Assembly (NCBI GenBank): GCA_027001525.1
Contig: JALTMR010000207.1
Span: 1-5,759 of the forward strand
Length of the DNA: 5,759 bases
Direction of reading: 5' to 3'
DNA from: Gammaproteobacteria bacterium
GTDB lineage: Bacteria; Pseudomonadota; Gammaproteobacteria; Tenderiales; Tenderiaceae
Below the pieces are notes generated by a model that was given only the letters and a program-made list of their open reading frames with translations, had not been told where the DNA came from and searched no databases. How positions within the stretch are numbered: the first letter of the stretch is position 1; the number at the start of each line of letters is the position of its first letter. The position numbers were made by a program, and so were the translations under genes. Below are positions 1-5,759 of the stretch, piece by piece.

Positions 1-558
1 CGGGGCGATGAGTTCGCCATCGCGCAAGCTGTCGTCGTAGTAGAGCCGTACGCTGTAGGGGATCTGCTGTTGCACGTAGACGGCGTTGTCGTGGCTGCCG
101 ACGTCGCTCTCGATAAAGGCGTGCTGGCCGGTCTGGGCCGAAGATTGCTGCGGCGCGGCGCTGACCTTCAGCGTGATGGCGCGAGTGCGTTGGCCGTCGA
201 CCTCAAGCGGCGGAATGCGCAGCTCGCCCTGATGGCGCGGCTGCAGCTGGATGTGCCACTGCGTTTTGTCATTGCGCTGGCCGTTGAAGATGCTCACCTG
301 CGTGCTGGTGCTACTGCCCAGCACATCAAAATCTTTCTCCAGCGGCGAAAGATCGGGTGCGCTGTTTGACGCTTGCCCGTCCGCCTCAATGATTAACGTA
401 AAAATATCATCGATATAGACCGCGTCGCGATCCACCGTGGCCCGTACAGCCGCCATGCCGGGAAGTGCCGTCAGCAATAACAGCAGGGCCAGCAGGTGGC
501 TGAGCCACTGCGGATGGCGGTGGCTGTTTCGAGTCCTTTTTTTGGCAAGTGGGTTCAT
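1..558 (-). CDS. batD: BatD family protein, N-terminal part (partial)
   Basis: An open frame runs from the ATG at 558 to the left edge without a stop, giving the first 186 residues. The N-terminus is a signal peptide: basic KKRTR near the start, hydrophobic core HLLALLLLLTALPG (21-34), and a likely cleavage after GMA (34-36). The mature start VRATVDRDAVYIDDIFTLII matches the BatD pattern, in which a short strand is followed by 'D(R)..VY..D.F.L.IE'. Further family-like segments are LEKDFDVLGSSTSTQVSIFNG (split across 73-93), WHIQLQPRHQGELRIPPLEV (101-120) and a YVQQQIPYSVRLYYD stretch (161-175). BatD proteins are periplasmic beta-rich proteins usually anchored by a C-terminal helix, which would lie outside this window. 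It is the usual last gene of the cluster. The start is supported by GGGGAG and by the ATGA overlap with the PsiE-like gene. Confidence 0.92.
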   Translation of the reverse strand, partial: MNPLAKKRTRNSHRHPQWLSHLLALLLLLTALPGMAAVRATVDRDAVYIDDIFTLIIEADGQASNSAPDLSPLEKDFDVLGSSTSTQVSIFNGQRNDKTQWHIQLQPRHQGELRIPPLEVDGQRTRAITLKVSAAPQQSSAQTGQHAFIESDVGSHDNAVYVQQQIPYSVRLYYDDSLRDGELIAP

Positions 559-1034
559 TGCACGTTCTCCCCGTTGGTTTGATGATCATCGCACCGGGCG
601 ACAGACTGCCTCTGTCGATACTGCCCGCTGCGCACAAAGTAGTAAGTCAGCCCCAGCAGGGCGGCGGCTCCAGTCCACATCCCCAGTTCGACCCAACCCG
701 GATGCGTTTCGGCCACCGGCAACATAATGACTTCACGGACGATGACCACCAGGGCTACTTCGATAAACACCGCCACATCCACCGCGCCGCCTTGCAGGTA
801 ATCGAGTTCTGTTTTGATCAGCTCGACCATGGTCCAGAGCAACAGCAGAATGCCGAGGGCGTGGAGGAAGCTTTTGATCAGCGAATGGCTGGTCACGGCC
901 AGGTAGATGTCGTGGAAGAAGAGCGTCGTCAACAACACCGTCGCGCTCACCAGCGCCAGGCTGATCACGATATGCGCCAGGTGGCTGGTCCAGGTGAGCA
1001 GCCTGGTGGTGTGATTTACCAACTGATTCATCAT
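555..1034 (-). CDS. PsiE family (phosphate-starvation-inducible) membrane protein
   Basis: This 159-residue protein has four predicted membrane helices (about 20-38, 54-72, 86-106 and 116-133). It carries the PsiE-like pattern of ELIKTELDYL (71-80) followed by AVFIEVALVVIVREVIML (88-105), with charged residues E92, R100 and E101 inside or at the edge of the third helix. E. coli PsiE is slightly shorter (about 136 residues) and is named for induction by phosphate limitation; its molecular function is unknown. GGAGA lies 5 nt before the ATG at 1034; the adjacent ATG at 1031 (spacing 8 nt) is an equally possible start. The polar C-terminal tail (RQRQSVARCDDHQTNGENVQ) carries the batD ribosome binding site, and its TGA overlaps the batD ATG. 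No Pho box can be fitted in the 24-nt gap upstream, so it is probably transcribed with the Bat genes. PsiE is not a standard Bat operon member. Confidence 0.82.
   Translation of the reverse strand: MMNQLVNHTTRLLTWTSHLAHIVISLALVSATVLLTTLFFHDIYLAVTSHSLIKSFLHALGILLLLWTMVELIKTELDYLQGGAVDVAVFIEVALVVIVREVIMLPVAETHPGWVELGMWTGAAALLGLTYYFVRSGQYRQRQSVARCDDHQTNGENVQ
567..572 (-). promoter_or_regulatory. Ribosome binding site of batD
   Basis: GGGGAG lies 8 nt before the ATG at 558, within the final codons of the PsiE-like gene. With the ATGA overlap it supports the batD start and translational coupling to the upstream gene. Confidence 0.65.
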
Positions 1035-1039
1035 CTGTT

Positions 1040-1043
1040 CTCC
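1040..1043 (-). promoter_or_regulatory. Ribosome binding site of the PsiE-like gene
   Basis: GGAG lies 5 nt before the ATG at 1034 and 8 nt before the ATG at 1031. It sits in the 24-nt gap after the batB/C stop and does not settle which of the two adjacent ATGs is used. Confidence 0.6.
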
Positions 1044-1058
1044 ATCATCGTTATGCCA

Positions 1059-3086
1059 CTACCAGGGTTGCGCACTGCCGGTTCCTTCACGCGGTGGTCG
1101 TTGCTGGTATTGATACTGAAACTTGCGCCGCAGCAGGCCGCCGGGGTCATCGGGAATGCGCCGCAGCCACTGCTCAGCCGCCATCTGCTCCTCGCTATCA
1201 AGGGCTTCCGCCCGGGCTGCCTGCCTTGCTTGCGTCGACTGTCGCGGTGCCTCAGCCTGCGGTCTGTGCTCAGGGGGTGGCTCTGGCGCGCGTGTGGCGG
1301 GTTGTGGTTCCCCGGATGGCGGCTGTTTCCGCGCTGTTTCCAGCGCCCTGGCGGCGTCGGCAAAGCTGTTGTTATCGTCATCACCTTTGTCTGATCCGTT
1401 TTGTGCTGGATTCTCTCTTGCCACTTCATCTGGTTGGCCCGTTTGCTGATCTTGCGACTCGGGCGTCTGGCCCGATTCAGCGCTGCCCTCCTGTGGTGAG
1501 GATTCGCCGGTTTGGGACTGTTTTTCCGATTTTGATGGGGCCGATGGTTGAGCGCTCTTATCCTGCGACGATGGATCGCCTTGCTGGCCGTCACTGCCTC
1601 TGTTCTCTTTCTGATCGCCTGGTTGATCTCCGGGCTGATCCTGGGGCTGGTCTTGAGGCTGCCCCTGGGATTGGTTCTGTGATTGATGCTGGGATTGATC
1701 CTTGTTTTCCGGTGGCGGCTGCTGGCGCAGCAGTGCCTCTACTGCGGCCTTGTTGGCCTGGGCATCTGCCATCTCCGGCGCGCTTTTCAGGGCCGCATCG
1801 TAGGCCGCAATGGCCTCTTCGTAACGCCCGAGCCTGGCCAGGGCGTTACCGCGGTCATAATCAGCAACGGCACCGCTGGCCTGCGAATAGGCGGCCAGCG
1901 CCTGTTCGTAGTGACCCCGCCGATACTCCGCCGCACCGCGCAGCAGAGGGTCTTCGGCAAGCTGACTGGCGCGTTCGTACTCTTTTTGTGCCAGTGCCTG
2001 GCTGGCCTGCTGGTCGGGGCGTTGCCACAGGTCATCCCAGTCGCCGGCCATGGCCGGTTGCGGGGTCGAGAGCACGCCCACCAGCATGGCCACACTCAGC
2101 AGCCAGCCGCGGCGAAAAGCCAGTGCCGCCAGCGGCAACAGCAGCACAGCCAGCCAGGGGCCACGGGAGTGCCAGGTCTGCCCGTGCAGATCGCTGCCGA
2201 TGGGCTGTTCTGATGTCATGCTTGTGCTGTTGTCGAGCAGGGCGTCGATGTCGCTGTCGTCGCTACCCAGTGGGCGATAGTGGCCACCCCCCGCCCTGGC
2301 GACGGCTTCAAGCGCGGCGCTCTCCAGTGCGGGCAAAATCAGCTGGCCGTCGCGGCTGCGCAGCAGTTGCCCCTGGGCCGTGGTCAGCGGCTCGGGGTTT
2401 GCGCTCCCCACACCCAGCACCGAAACGCGATAGCCCTGGTCGTGCAACTGCTCGGCGGCATCGCGGGCCTTGTCGCCATCCACACCATCGGCCAGCAACA
2501 GCACCTGACCGTTGCTCAGCCCGGCCTGTTGCAGCAGTTCAGCCGCTTTTTTCAGGCCCAGGTCGGCACGGCTGCCTTGTATCGGCATCAGTGCCGGGTC
2601 GAGGGCTTTAAGCAGGGCGCGAATGGTGTCCACATCCCGGGTCAGCGGTGTGACGGTGAAGGCATCGCCGGCGAACACCACCAGCGCCGTCTGCCCCTCT
2701 TCATCACGGTCAAGGATGTCCTCAATCTTGAAGCGCGCTCGTGCCAGCCGCGACGGTTTGATGTCACGGTCGAGCATGGAGCGCGACAGGTCGAGGACGA
2801 TGACTTGCGCCGAATTGGTCTGAAACAGCGGCTGGGGCCGTTTCTCCCACACCGGGTCGGCCAGGGCGAGGGTGGCCATCAGCCAGCCCAGTCCCAGCAG
2901 CCACAGCAGGGGGCGGTTAACGCGCTGTTGCTGGCCGGTAAGTAACAGCGCCTGCAAGGGCGCGTCGATGATGCGGTGCCACGGGTTGTCCGTCGTCACC
3001 GCGCGGCGCAGACGCCACAACAGCAGCGCCAAAGGCACCAGTGCCAGCAGCCACAGAGGGTGGAGAAAGTGAAATTGCTCAGCCAT
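1059..3086 (-). CDS. batB: VWA and TPR domain protein (BatB-BatC fusion)
   Basis: The protein is 675 residues from the ATG at 3086. Domains in order: membrane helices at about 10-26 and 60-76; a VWA domain (about 92-285) with metal-site residues D99-L-S101-R-S103, probable S172 in QGSRADLG, and D200 in LLLADG; a membrane helix at about 310-324; a second hydrophobic stretch (328-344) ending in AMA-GDW, which resembles a signal peptide; TPR repeats (about 360-455, e.g. YRRGHYEQALAAY and LARLGRYEEAIAAYDAAL); a Gln/Ser/Pro/Asp-rich linker (about 456-628); and a C-terminal motif EQWLRRIPDDPGGLLRRKF (638-656). In Bacteroidetes BatB (VWA) and BatC (TPR) are separate proteins, while fused forms are common in proteobacteria. 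Basic loops place the VWA and TPR parts in the periplasm (inference). It overlaps batA by 8 nt and is followed after 24 nt by the PsiE-like gene. Frame intact, stop TAG. Confidence 0.94.
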   Translation of the reverse strand: MAEQFHFLHPLWLLALVPLALLLWRLRRAVTTDNPWHRIIDAPLQALLLTGQQQRVNRPLLWLLGLGWLMATLALADPVWEKRPQPLFQTNSAQVIVLDLSRSMLDRDIKPSRLARARFKIEDILDRDEEGQTALVVFAGDAFTVTPLTRDVDTIRALLKALDPALMPIQGSRADLGLKKAAELLQQAGLSNGQVLLLADGVDGDKARDAAEQLHDQGYRVSVLGVGSANPEPLTTAQGQLLRSRDGQLILPALESAALEAVARAGGGHYRPLGSDDSDIDALLDNSTSMTSEQPIGSDLHGQTWHSRGPWLAVLLLPLAALAFRRGWLLSVAMLVGVLSTPQPAMAGDWDDLWQRPDQQASQALAQKEYERASQLAEDPLLRGAAEYRRGHYEQALAAYSQASGAVADYDRGNALARLGRYEEAIAAYDAALKSAPEMADAQANKAAVEALLRQQPPPENKDQSQHQSQNQSQGQPQDQPQDQPGDQPGDQKENRGSDGQQGDPSSQDKSAQPSAPSKSEKQSQTGESSPQEGSAESGQTPESQDQQTGQPDEVARENPAQNGSDKGDDDNNSFADAARALETARKQPPSGEPQPATRAPEPPPEHRPQAEAPRQSTQARQAARAEALDSEEQMAAEQWLRRIPDDPGGLLRRKFQYQYQQRPPREGTGSAQPW
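1611..1697 (-). repeat. Degenerate tandem repeat encoding a Gln-rich stretch
   Basis: Within batB/C, residues 464-492 repeat a QSQx unit that drifts into QPQDQPQDQPGDQPGDQ. At DNA level this is a run of imperfect 6- and 12-base units (CAATCCCAG- and GACCAGCCC-like). The stretch is part of a longer low-complexity, probably disordered linker (1203-1721). Such repeats can change length by slippage; all visible unit lengths are multiples of three, so the frame would be kept. Confidence 0.7.
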
Positions 3087-4104
3087 GGGACACCTCTTTG
3101 GTCTCGGTACGCGGGGCCGCTGTGGCGCGTCCGCCATAGGCGGCCGCGAGGGCGATGATCACGCTCAGCAGTAGCGCGCTGCCCAGGGGCCAGAAATAGA
3201 GTTCGTCGATGGGGCGCCAGCTCTGCTCGTCTTCCGAGACGGGCTCGATGCGATCGAGCTGGTCGTAGATCTGCGCCAGTTGGGCGGTGTCACGGGCGCG
3301 AAAATAGTGCCCGCCGCTCTTTTCAGCGATGGCTTTGAGGGTGGCCTCATCGAGATCACCCGAGGCGACCCGGCGCCGGCCAAACGGGGTCTGCACCACG
3401 GTTTCACCGCTGCCGATGCCGATGGTGTAGATGCGTACGCCTTCGCTGGCTGCCAGATCAGCCGCCTTGAGCGGGTCAACGTTGCCCGCCGTGTTGGCTC
3501 CGTCAGTCAACAGAATCAGTACGCGATTTTCAGCAGGCTCCTGACGCAGCCGCTTGATGGCCAGGCCGATGGCATCACCGATGGCGGTCTGCTTGCCCGC
3601 CAGGCCGATCTGGGCCTCATCGAGCAGGGTGCGCACGGTGTCGCGGTCGAAGGTCAGCGGTGCCTGCAAATAGGCTTCGTCACCGAACAGGATCAGACCC
3701 ACGCGGTCGCCCTCGCGCTGGTCGATGAAGTCACCGGCCACCACTTTGACGGCGGTCAGGCGGCTCAGTTGGCGGCCGCGGATCTGCATATCTTCACTCT
3801 GCATCGAGCCGGAGATATCCACCGCCAGCATCAGGCTGCGGCCACTTACCGGCAGGTGCACACTCTCGCCGATCAGTTGCGGCCGTGCTGCCGCCAGCAC
3901 CAGCAGCAGCCAGGCCACGCCGGCCAGTATCAGGCGTAGCCGTGAGCGCTGCCCGGTGGGGGCCTGGAGGTTGTTGCGCAGTGCGGCGTAAAAAGGAAAG
4001 CGCAGCGCTGCCGGCACCTGGCGAGGGGCGCGCGGCAGCAGCAGAGCCAGTAGCGGCAAGGGCAGGGCGGCAAACAGCCAGGGCCAGGCGAATTCAATGT
4101 TCAT
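3079..4104 (-). CDS. batA: VWA domain-containing membrane protein BatA
   Basis: This 341-residue protein has the BatA layout: two N-terminal hydrophobic helices (about 7-24 and 57-74), a VWA domain (about 90-285) and a C-terminal helix (about 304-324). The metal-ion-dependent adhesion site looks complete: D96-I-S98-G-S100, T173 in KQTAIGDAIG, and D201 in ILLTDG. The loop between the first two helices is Arg-rich (PRAPRQ, GQRSRLR), so by the positive-inside rule it is cytoplasmic and the VWA domain is periplasmic. The segment IYTIGIGSGETVVQTPFG and SGGHYFRARD are typical late-domain BatA sequence. Such proteins are thought to bind partners through the metal site within an envelope complex served by MoxR. 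The length is normal for the family and the frame is intact. Its last bases overlap the batB/C start by 8 nt. Confidence 0.95.
   Translation of the reverse strand: MNIEFAWPWLFAALPLPLLALLLPRAPRQVPAALRFPFYAALRNNLQAPTGQRSRLRLILAGVAWLLLVLAAARPQLIGESVHLPVSGRSLMLAVDISGSMQSEDMQIRGRQLSRLTAVKVVAGDFIDQREGDRVGLILFGDEAYLQAPLTFDRDTVRTLLDEAQIGLAGKQTAIGDAIGLAIKRLRQEPAENRVLILLTDGANTAGNVDPLKAADLAASEGVRIYTIGIGSGETVVQTPFGRRRVASGDLDEATLKAIAEKSGGHYFRARDTAQLAQIYDQLDRIEPVSEDEQSWRPIDELYFWPLGSALLLSVIIALAAAYGGRATAAPRTETKEVSHG
3091..3097 (-). promoter_or_regulatory. Ribosome binding site deciding the batB/C start
   Basis: AGAGGTG lies 4 nt before the ATG at 3086. It picks this internal ATG over the ATG at 3137, which would add 17 residues of Arg/Pro-rich sequence ahead of the first membrane helix. 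The chosen start gives the usual family N-terminus MAEQFHFLHPLWLL. Confidence 0.75.
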
Positions 4105-4589
4105 CAGTGGGCTCCCGTGTTCTTTTTGATCCAGTCGTGCACCAGCGCGCCAAGGGCTGTGGCGTCCACATCGTCAGACAGTGCCGGTTGGTAGGGGCCC
4201 ATGGCCAGCACTTGGCCGGGGCCCTGGCTGAAGCGGTCGCTGTTGCTCGTCTCGTCGAGAAAGCGCAACCACTGGCTGCCGGTCAGGGCGGCGACCTGCT
4301 GGCGTGGGTAGCGCATCAGCGCCAGTCGGCGAAGCAGGATAGATATCTCTGCCAGTGCCTCGGGCGTGATGGTGTCATCGGCCTGCGTCAGAGCGTCGAG
4401 CCGGGCCAGTAGTCGTTGGCGCTGGCGATGCAGGCGATAGTGGCGCAGGCCGATGCGCGCCGCCCACACCAGCAGGGCCAGCAACAGCGCCGCCAGCAGC
4501 CACCAGCCGGGAGCCGGGGGCCAAAAGCCGGGTTCGGCAGGCAGGTGAATGTCTCGCAGTTGCAGTGCTGTTTGGCCGGTGGGGTTCAT
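4104..4589 (-). CDS. DUF4381 domain-containing membrane protein
   Basis: This 161-residue protein carries the DUF4381 hallmarks: LRDIHLPAEPGFWPPAPGWW near the N-terminus (11-30), one membrane helix at about 28-46, a strongly basic stretch (RHYRLHRQRQR, 49-59), then RRLALMRYPRQQVAALTG (87-104), WLRFLD (107-112) and FSQGPGQVLAMGPYQP (120-135). By the positive-inside rule the short N-terminus faces the periplasm and the bulk of the protein faces the cytoplasm, where it could meet MoxR and the DUF58 protein. Its biochemical function is unknown; it is a regular member of proteobacterial Bat clusters. The start is backed by AGGAGG and by the ATGA overlap with the DUF58 stop. Its own stop shares one base with the batA start (TGATG). 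Confidence 0.92.
   Translation of the reverse strand: MNPTGQTALQLRDIHLPAEPGFWPPAPGWWLLAALLLALLVWAARIGLRHYRLHRQRQRLLARLDALTQADDTITPEALAEISILLRRLALMRYPRQQVAALTGSQWLRFLDETSNSDRFSQGPGQVLAMGPYQPALSDDVDATALGALVHDWIKKNTGAH
4112..4116 (-). promoter_or_regulatory. Ribosome binding site of batA
   Basis: GGGAG lies 7 nt before the ATG at 4104, within the end of the DUF4381 gene. Together with the TGATG junction it supports this start. Confidence 0.65.
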
Positions 4590-5611
4590 GCGGCAGCCTC
4601 CTGAGCCTGTCGGGTGGGGGTTGCCGCTGCTGCGCGACCAGTCAGGTGCTGGCGCAGCACGGCGGCCACATCGTCGTCGGTGGCCAGCGGCAGCAGTGCG
4701 ATGGCACGGCTGCGCATGAGTTCCTGCAGCGCCCGGTGGTGCTCTTCGAAAAAATCGGCGTAGGCCTGGCGCGCGTTGGCCGAGCGGGTGTCGAGGATGC
4801 CCGTCTGTCGACCATCACTGATGCCGTAACGTGCGGGGGGTGGCGGCGCCAGTTCCAGTGCATCGAGAATCTGAATGGCGATCAGGTCATTGTGGCGGCG
4901 CAGCTGGGTCAGGTGCTTGCCCGTCTCTTCGTTGATGCCGTAAAAATCGCTGATCAGAGCGATCAGGCTGCCCGGCCGGCATACTCGCCGCAGTCGCGCC
5001 AGGGCATGGTTCAGCCCCTCCGGGTGGGGTGGCTGTTGAATATTTTTCAGCGGGTCGCTCTGTGCGACCAGCTGGCGGATCAGGCGCAGCACCCCGTGCT
5101 TGCCACCGCGTGGCGGCAGTTCGTGGTGGTCGCCGTTAAAGAGCAGCGCCCCGATGCGGTCACCGTGGGCGGCCGCAGCCCAGGCGATCAGGCTGGCGGC
5201 GCGTGCGGCAACCACTGACTTCAGTGCCCCGCGGCTGGCGAAAAACATGCCGGGGTTCAGGTCCACACAGAGCACCACCGGGCGCTCGCGCTCCTCCTGA
5301 TAAAGCTTGGTGTGGGGTCTGCCTGTGCGGGCCGTGACGCGCCAGTCCATGCTGCGAATATCGTCCCCCGGCTGGTAGTTGCGCGACTCCTGATAGTCCA
5401 TGCCGCGGCCACGAAAGCGCGAGGCGTGGCCGCCGGCCAGTGGTGCCCGTGCGGCCTGGCGCTGGCTGAGGTCCAGCTTGCCCGCCAGCTGACGCAGGGT
5501 GATCAGCTCGTCAACACTGGCCTGCGTGGCGGGGTTGAGCACCGCCTCGGGCCGGGCCGGCGACGGTTGAGGGTTGCGCTGTGGCGAGCGAAAACGGTTG
5601 AAAAGTCCCAT
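4586..5611 (-). CDS. DUF58 domain-containing protein (MoxR partner)
   Basis: This 341-residue protein has no signal peptide or clear membrane helix and is probably cytoplasmic. The DUF58 signature is clear at residues 68-110: RGRGMDYQESRNYQPGDD, then IRSMDWR, then ARTGRPHTKLYQEERERP. A VWA-like fold follows, with strand VVLCVDL (112-118) and a metal-site position reading DLNPG (117-121). That departs from the usual DxSxS: the two Ser positions are Asn119 and Gly121, so metal binding may be weak or absent. Later VWA-like elements are DRIGALLFNG (151-160) and SLIALISDF (215-223). The tail is Ala-rich. DUF58 proteins are encoded next to MoxR ATPases and are presumed partners or adaptors. The ATG lies 1 nt after the moxR stop with only a weak GGTGG-like upstream match, so coupling to moxR translation is likely. 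Its stop overlaps the next start by ATGA. Confidence 0.93.
   Translation of the reverse strand: MGLFNRFRSPQRNPQPSPARPEAVLNPATQASVDELITLRQLAGKLDLSQRQAARAPLAGGHASRFRGRGMDYQESRNYQPGDDIRSMDWRVTARTGRPHTKLYQEERERPVVLCVDLNPGMFFASRGALKSVVAARAASLIAWAAAAHGDRIGALLFNGDHHELPPRGGKHGVLRLIRQLVAQSDPLKNIQQPPHPEGLNHALARLRRVCRPGSLIALISDFYGINEETGKHLTQLRRHNDLIAIQILDALELAPPPPARYGISDGRQTGILDTRSANARQAYADFFEEHHRALQELMRSRAIALLPLATDDDVAAVLRQHLTGRAAAATPTRQAQEAAA
4597..4602 (-). promoter_or_regulatory. Ribosome binding site of the DUF4381 gene
   Basis: A perfect AGGAGG lies 7 nt before the ATG at 4589, inside the last codons of the DUF58 gene. It fixes the DUF4381 start and shows that this gene can be initiated on its own as well as by termination-reinitiation at the ATGA overlap. 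Confidence 0.8.
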
Positions 5612-5612
5612 C

Positions 5613-5759
5613 TCAGGCCACCGGAATCAGGGCCAGTAACTCGCCAATCACATCGTCGGCGTTTCTGCCCTCCGCCTCGGCTTCAAACGAGACCAGCACC
5701 CGATGACGCAGCACATCAAAAGCCACGGCTTGCACATCCGCAGGGGAGACATAATCGCG
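5613..5759 (-). CDS. MoxR-family AAA+ ATPase, C-terminal end (partial)
   Basis: Only the last 48 codons plus a TGA stop are inside the window; the 5' part lies beyond the right edge. The visible residues begin RDYVSPADVQAVAFDVLRHR and end in LLALIPVA. The 'RDYVSPADVQ..A.DVLRHR' segment is the typical C-terminal lid helix region of MoxR AAA+ ATPases. The Walker A and B motifs are not in view. MoxR proteins are cytoplasmic ATPases thought to act as chaperones that remodel or activate VWA-domain partners, and such partners are encoded just downstream here. The stop is one base from the ATG of the DUF58 gene, which implies co-transcription and probably translational coupling. The family call is strong despite the short fragment because both sequence and neighbours agree. 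Confidence 0.9.
   Translation of the reverse strand, partial: RDYVSPADVQAVAFDVLRHRVLVSFEAEAEGRNADDVIGELLALIPVA

Noticed and set aside
581..590. Perfect 10-base palindrome GATGATCATC near the end of the PsiE-like gene
   Set aside because: Too short for a terminator, no loop or T-run, within codons, and expected by chance at this length.
1035..1058. Possible promoter or terminator in the 24-nt gap before the PsiE-like gene
   Set aside because: The gap holds a ribosome binding site but no hairpin, T-run, or room for -35/-10 boxes or a Pho box.
549..1394. Plus-strand ORF (281 codons) opposite the PsiE-like gene and the end of batB/C
   Set aside because: It spans two well-supported minus-strand genes, has no family-like motif, and its His/Gln-rich composition is explained by the opposite strand.
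1031..1594. Minus-strand ORF (187 codons) in another frame within the 3' part of batB/C
   Set aside because: Overlaps the real gene in a different frame; Arg/His/Pro-rich, no domain, and the batB/C frame is supported by its C-terminal motif.
1094..2611. Long plus-strand ORF (505 codons) opposite batB/C
   Set aside because: It has no recognisable domain, is rich in Arg/Pro/Ala/Cys as expected of the complement of GC-rich coding DNA, and lies wholly antisense to a clear VWA-TPR gene.
2280..2945. Plus-strand ORF (221 codons) opposite the VWA domain of batB/C, and a similar one at 3280-3939 opposite batA
   Set aside because: Both are shadows of conserved VWA coding sequence with no motif of their own.
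3087..3137. Upstream ATG (3137) for batB/C
   Set aside because: It would add 17 Arg/Pro-rich residues before the first helix and lacks a good ribosome binding site; AGAGGTG fits the ATG at 3086.

Overview
The window is one continuous minus-strand operon, read from right to left. It is the MoxR/DUF58/von Willebrand factor A (VWA) cluster known as the Bat ('Bacteroides aerotolerance') operon, in the arrangement typical of gammaproteobacteria. The GC-rich coding sequence and the order moxR - DUF58 - DUF4381 - VWA (BatA) - VWA+TPR fusion (BatB/BatC) - BatD suggest a gammaproteobacterium, for example a Pseudomonas-like or marine/halophilic lineage. The genus cannot be read from this sequence. Both ends are cut: moxR has only its last 48 codons (right edge) and batD only its first 186 codons (left edge).

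Layout in transcription order: moxR C-terminus (5759-5613), DUF58 protein (5611-4586), DUF4381 membrane protein (4589-4104), BatA (4104-3079), BatB/BatC fusion (3086-1059), a small four-helix membrane protein of the PsiE family (1034-555), and the BatD N-terminus (558-1). The gaps are tiny or negative: +1 nt, 4-nt ATGA overlap, 1-nt TGATG overlap, 8-nt overlap, 24-nt gap, 4-nt ATGA overlap. A Shine-Dalgarno sequence precedes almost every start. No promoter, terminator, RNA gene, mobile element or CRISPR array was seen, and no stretch longer than 24 nt is free of genes. Long plus-strand ORFs lie opposite these genes and are judged to be shadows.

Working model (inference from family knowledge and the positive-inside rule): MoxR (AAA+ ATPase) and the DUF58 protein act in the cytoplasm. 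DUF4381 has one membrane helix and a basic cytoplasmic side. BatA and BatB/C place metal-binding VWA domains, and in BatB/C also a TPR domain and a long Gln/Ser/Pro-rich tail, in the periplasm. BatD is exported by a signal peptide. Together they would form an envelope complex, with MoxR as a chaperone-like ATPase. Bat clusters have been tied to stress and oxygen tolerance, but the exact biochemical role is unsettled.

The most unusual point is the PsiE-family gene sitting inside the operon between batB/C and batD and coupled to batD by an ATGA overlap. Other points of interest are a signal-peptide-like segment in the middle of the BatB/C fusion, its repetitive Gln-rich linker followed by an isolated conserved-looking C-terminal motif, and a degenerate metal site in the DUF58 protein.
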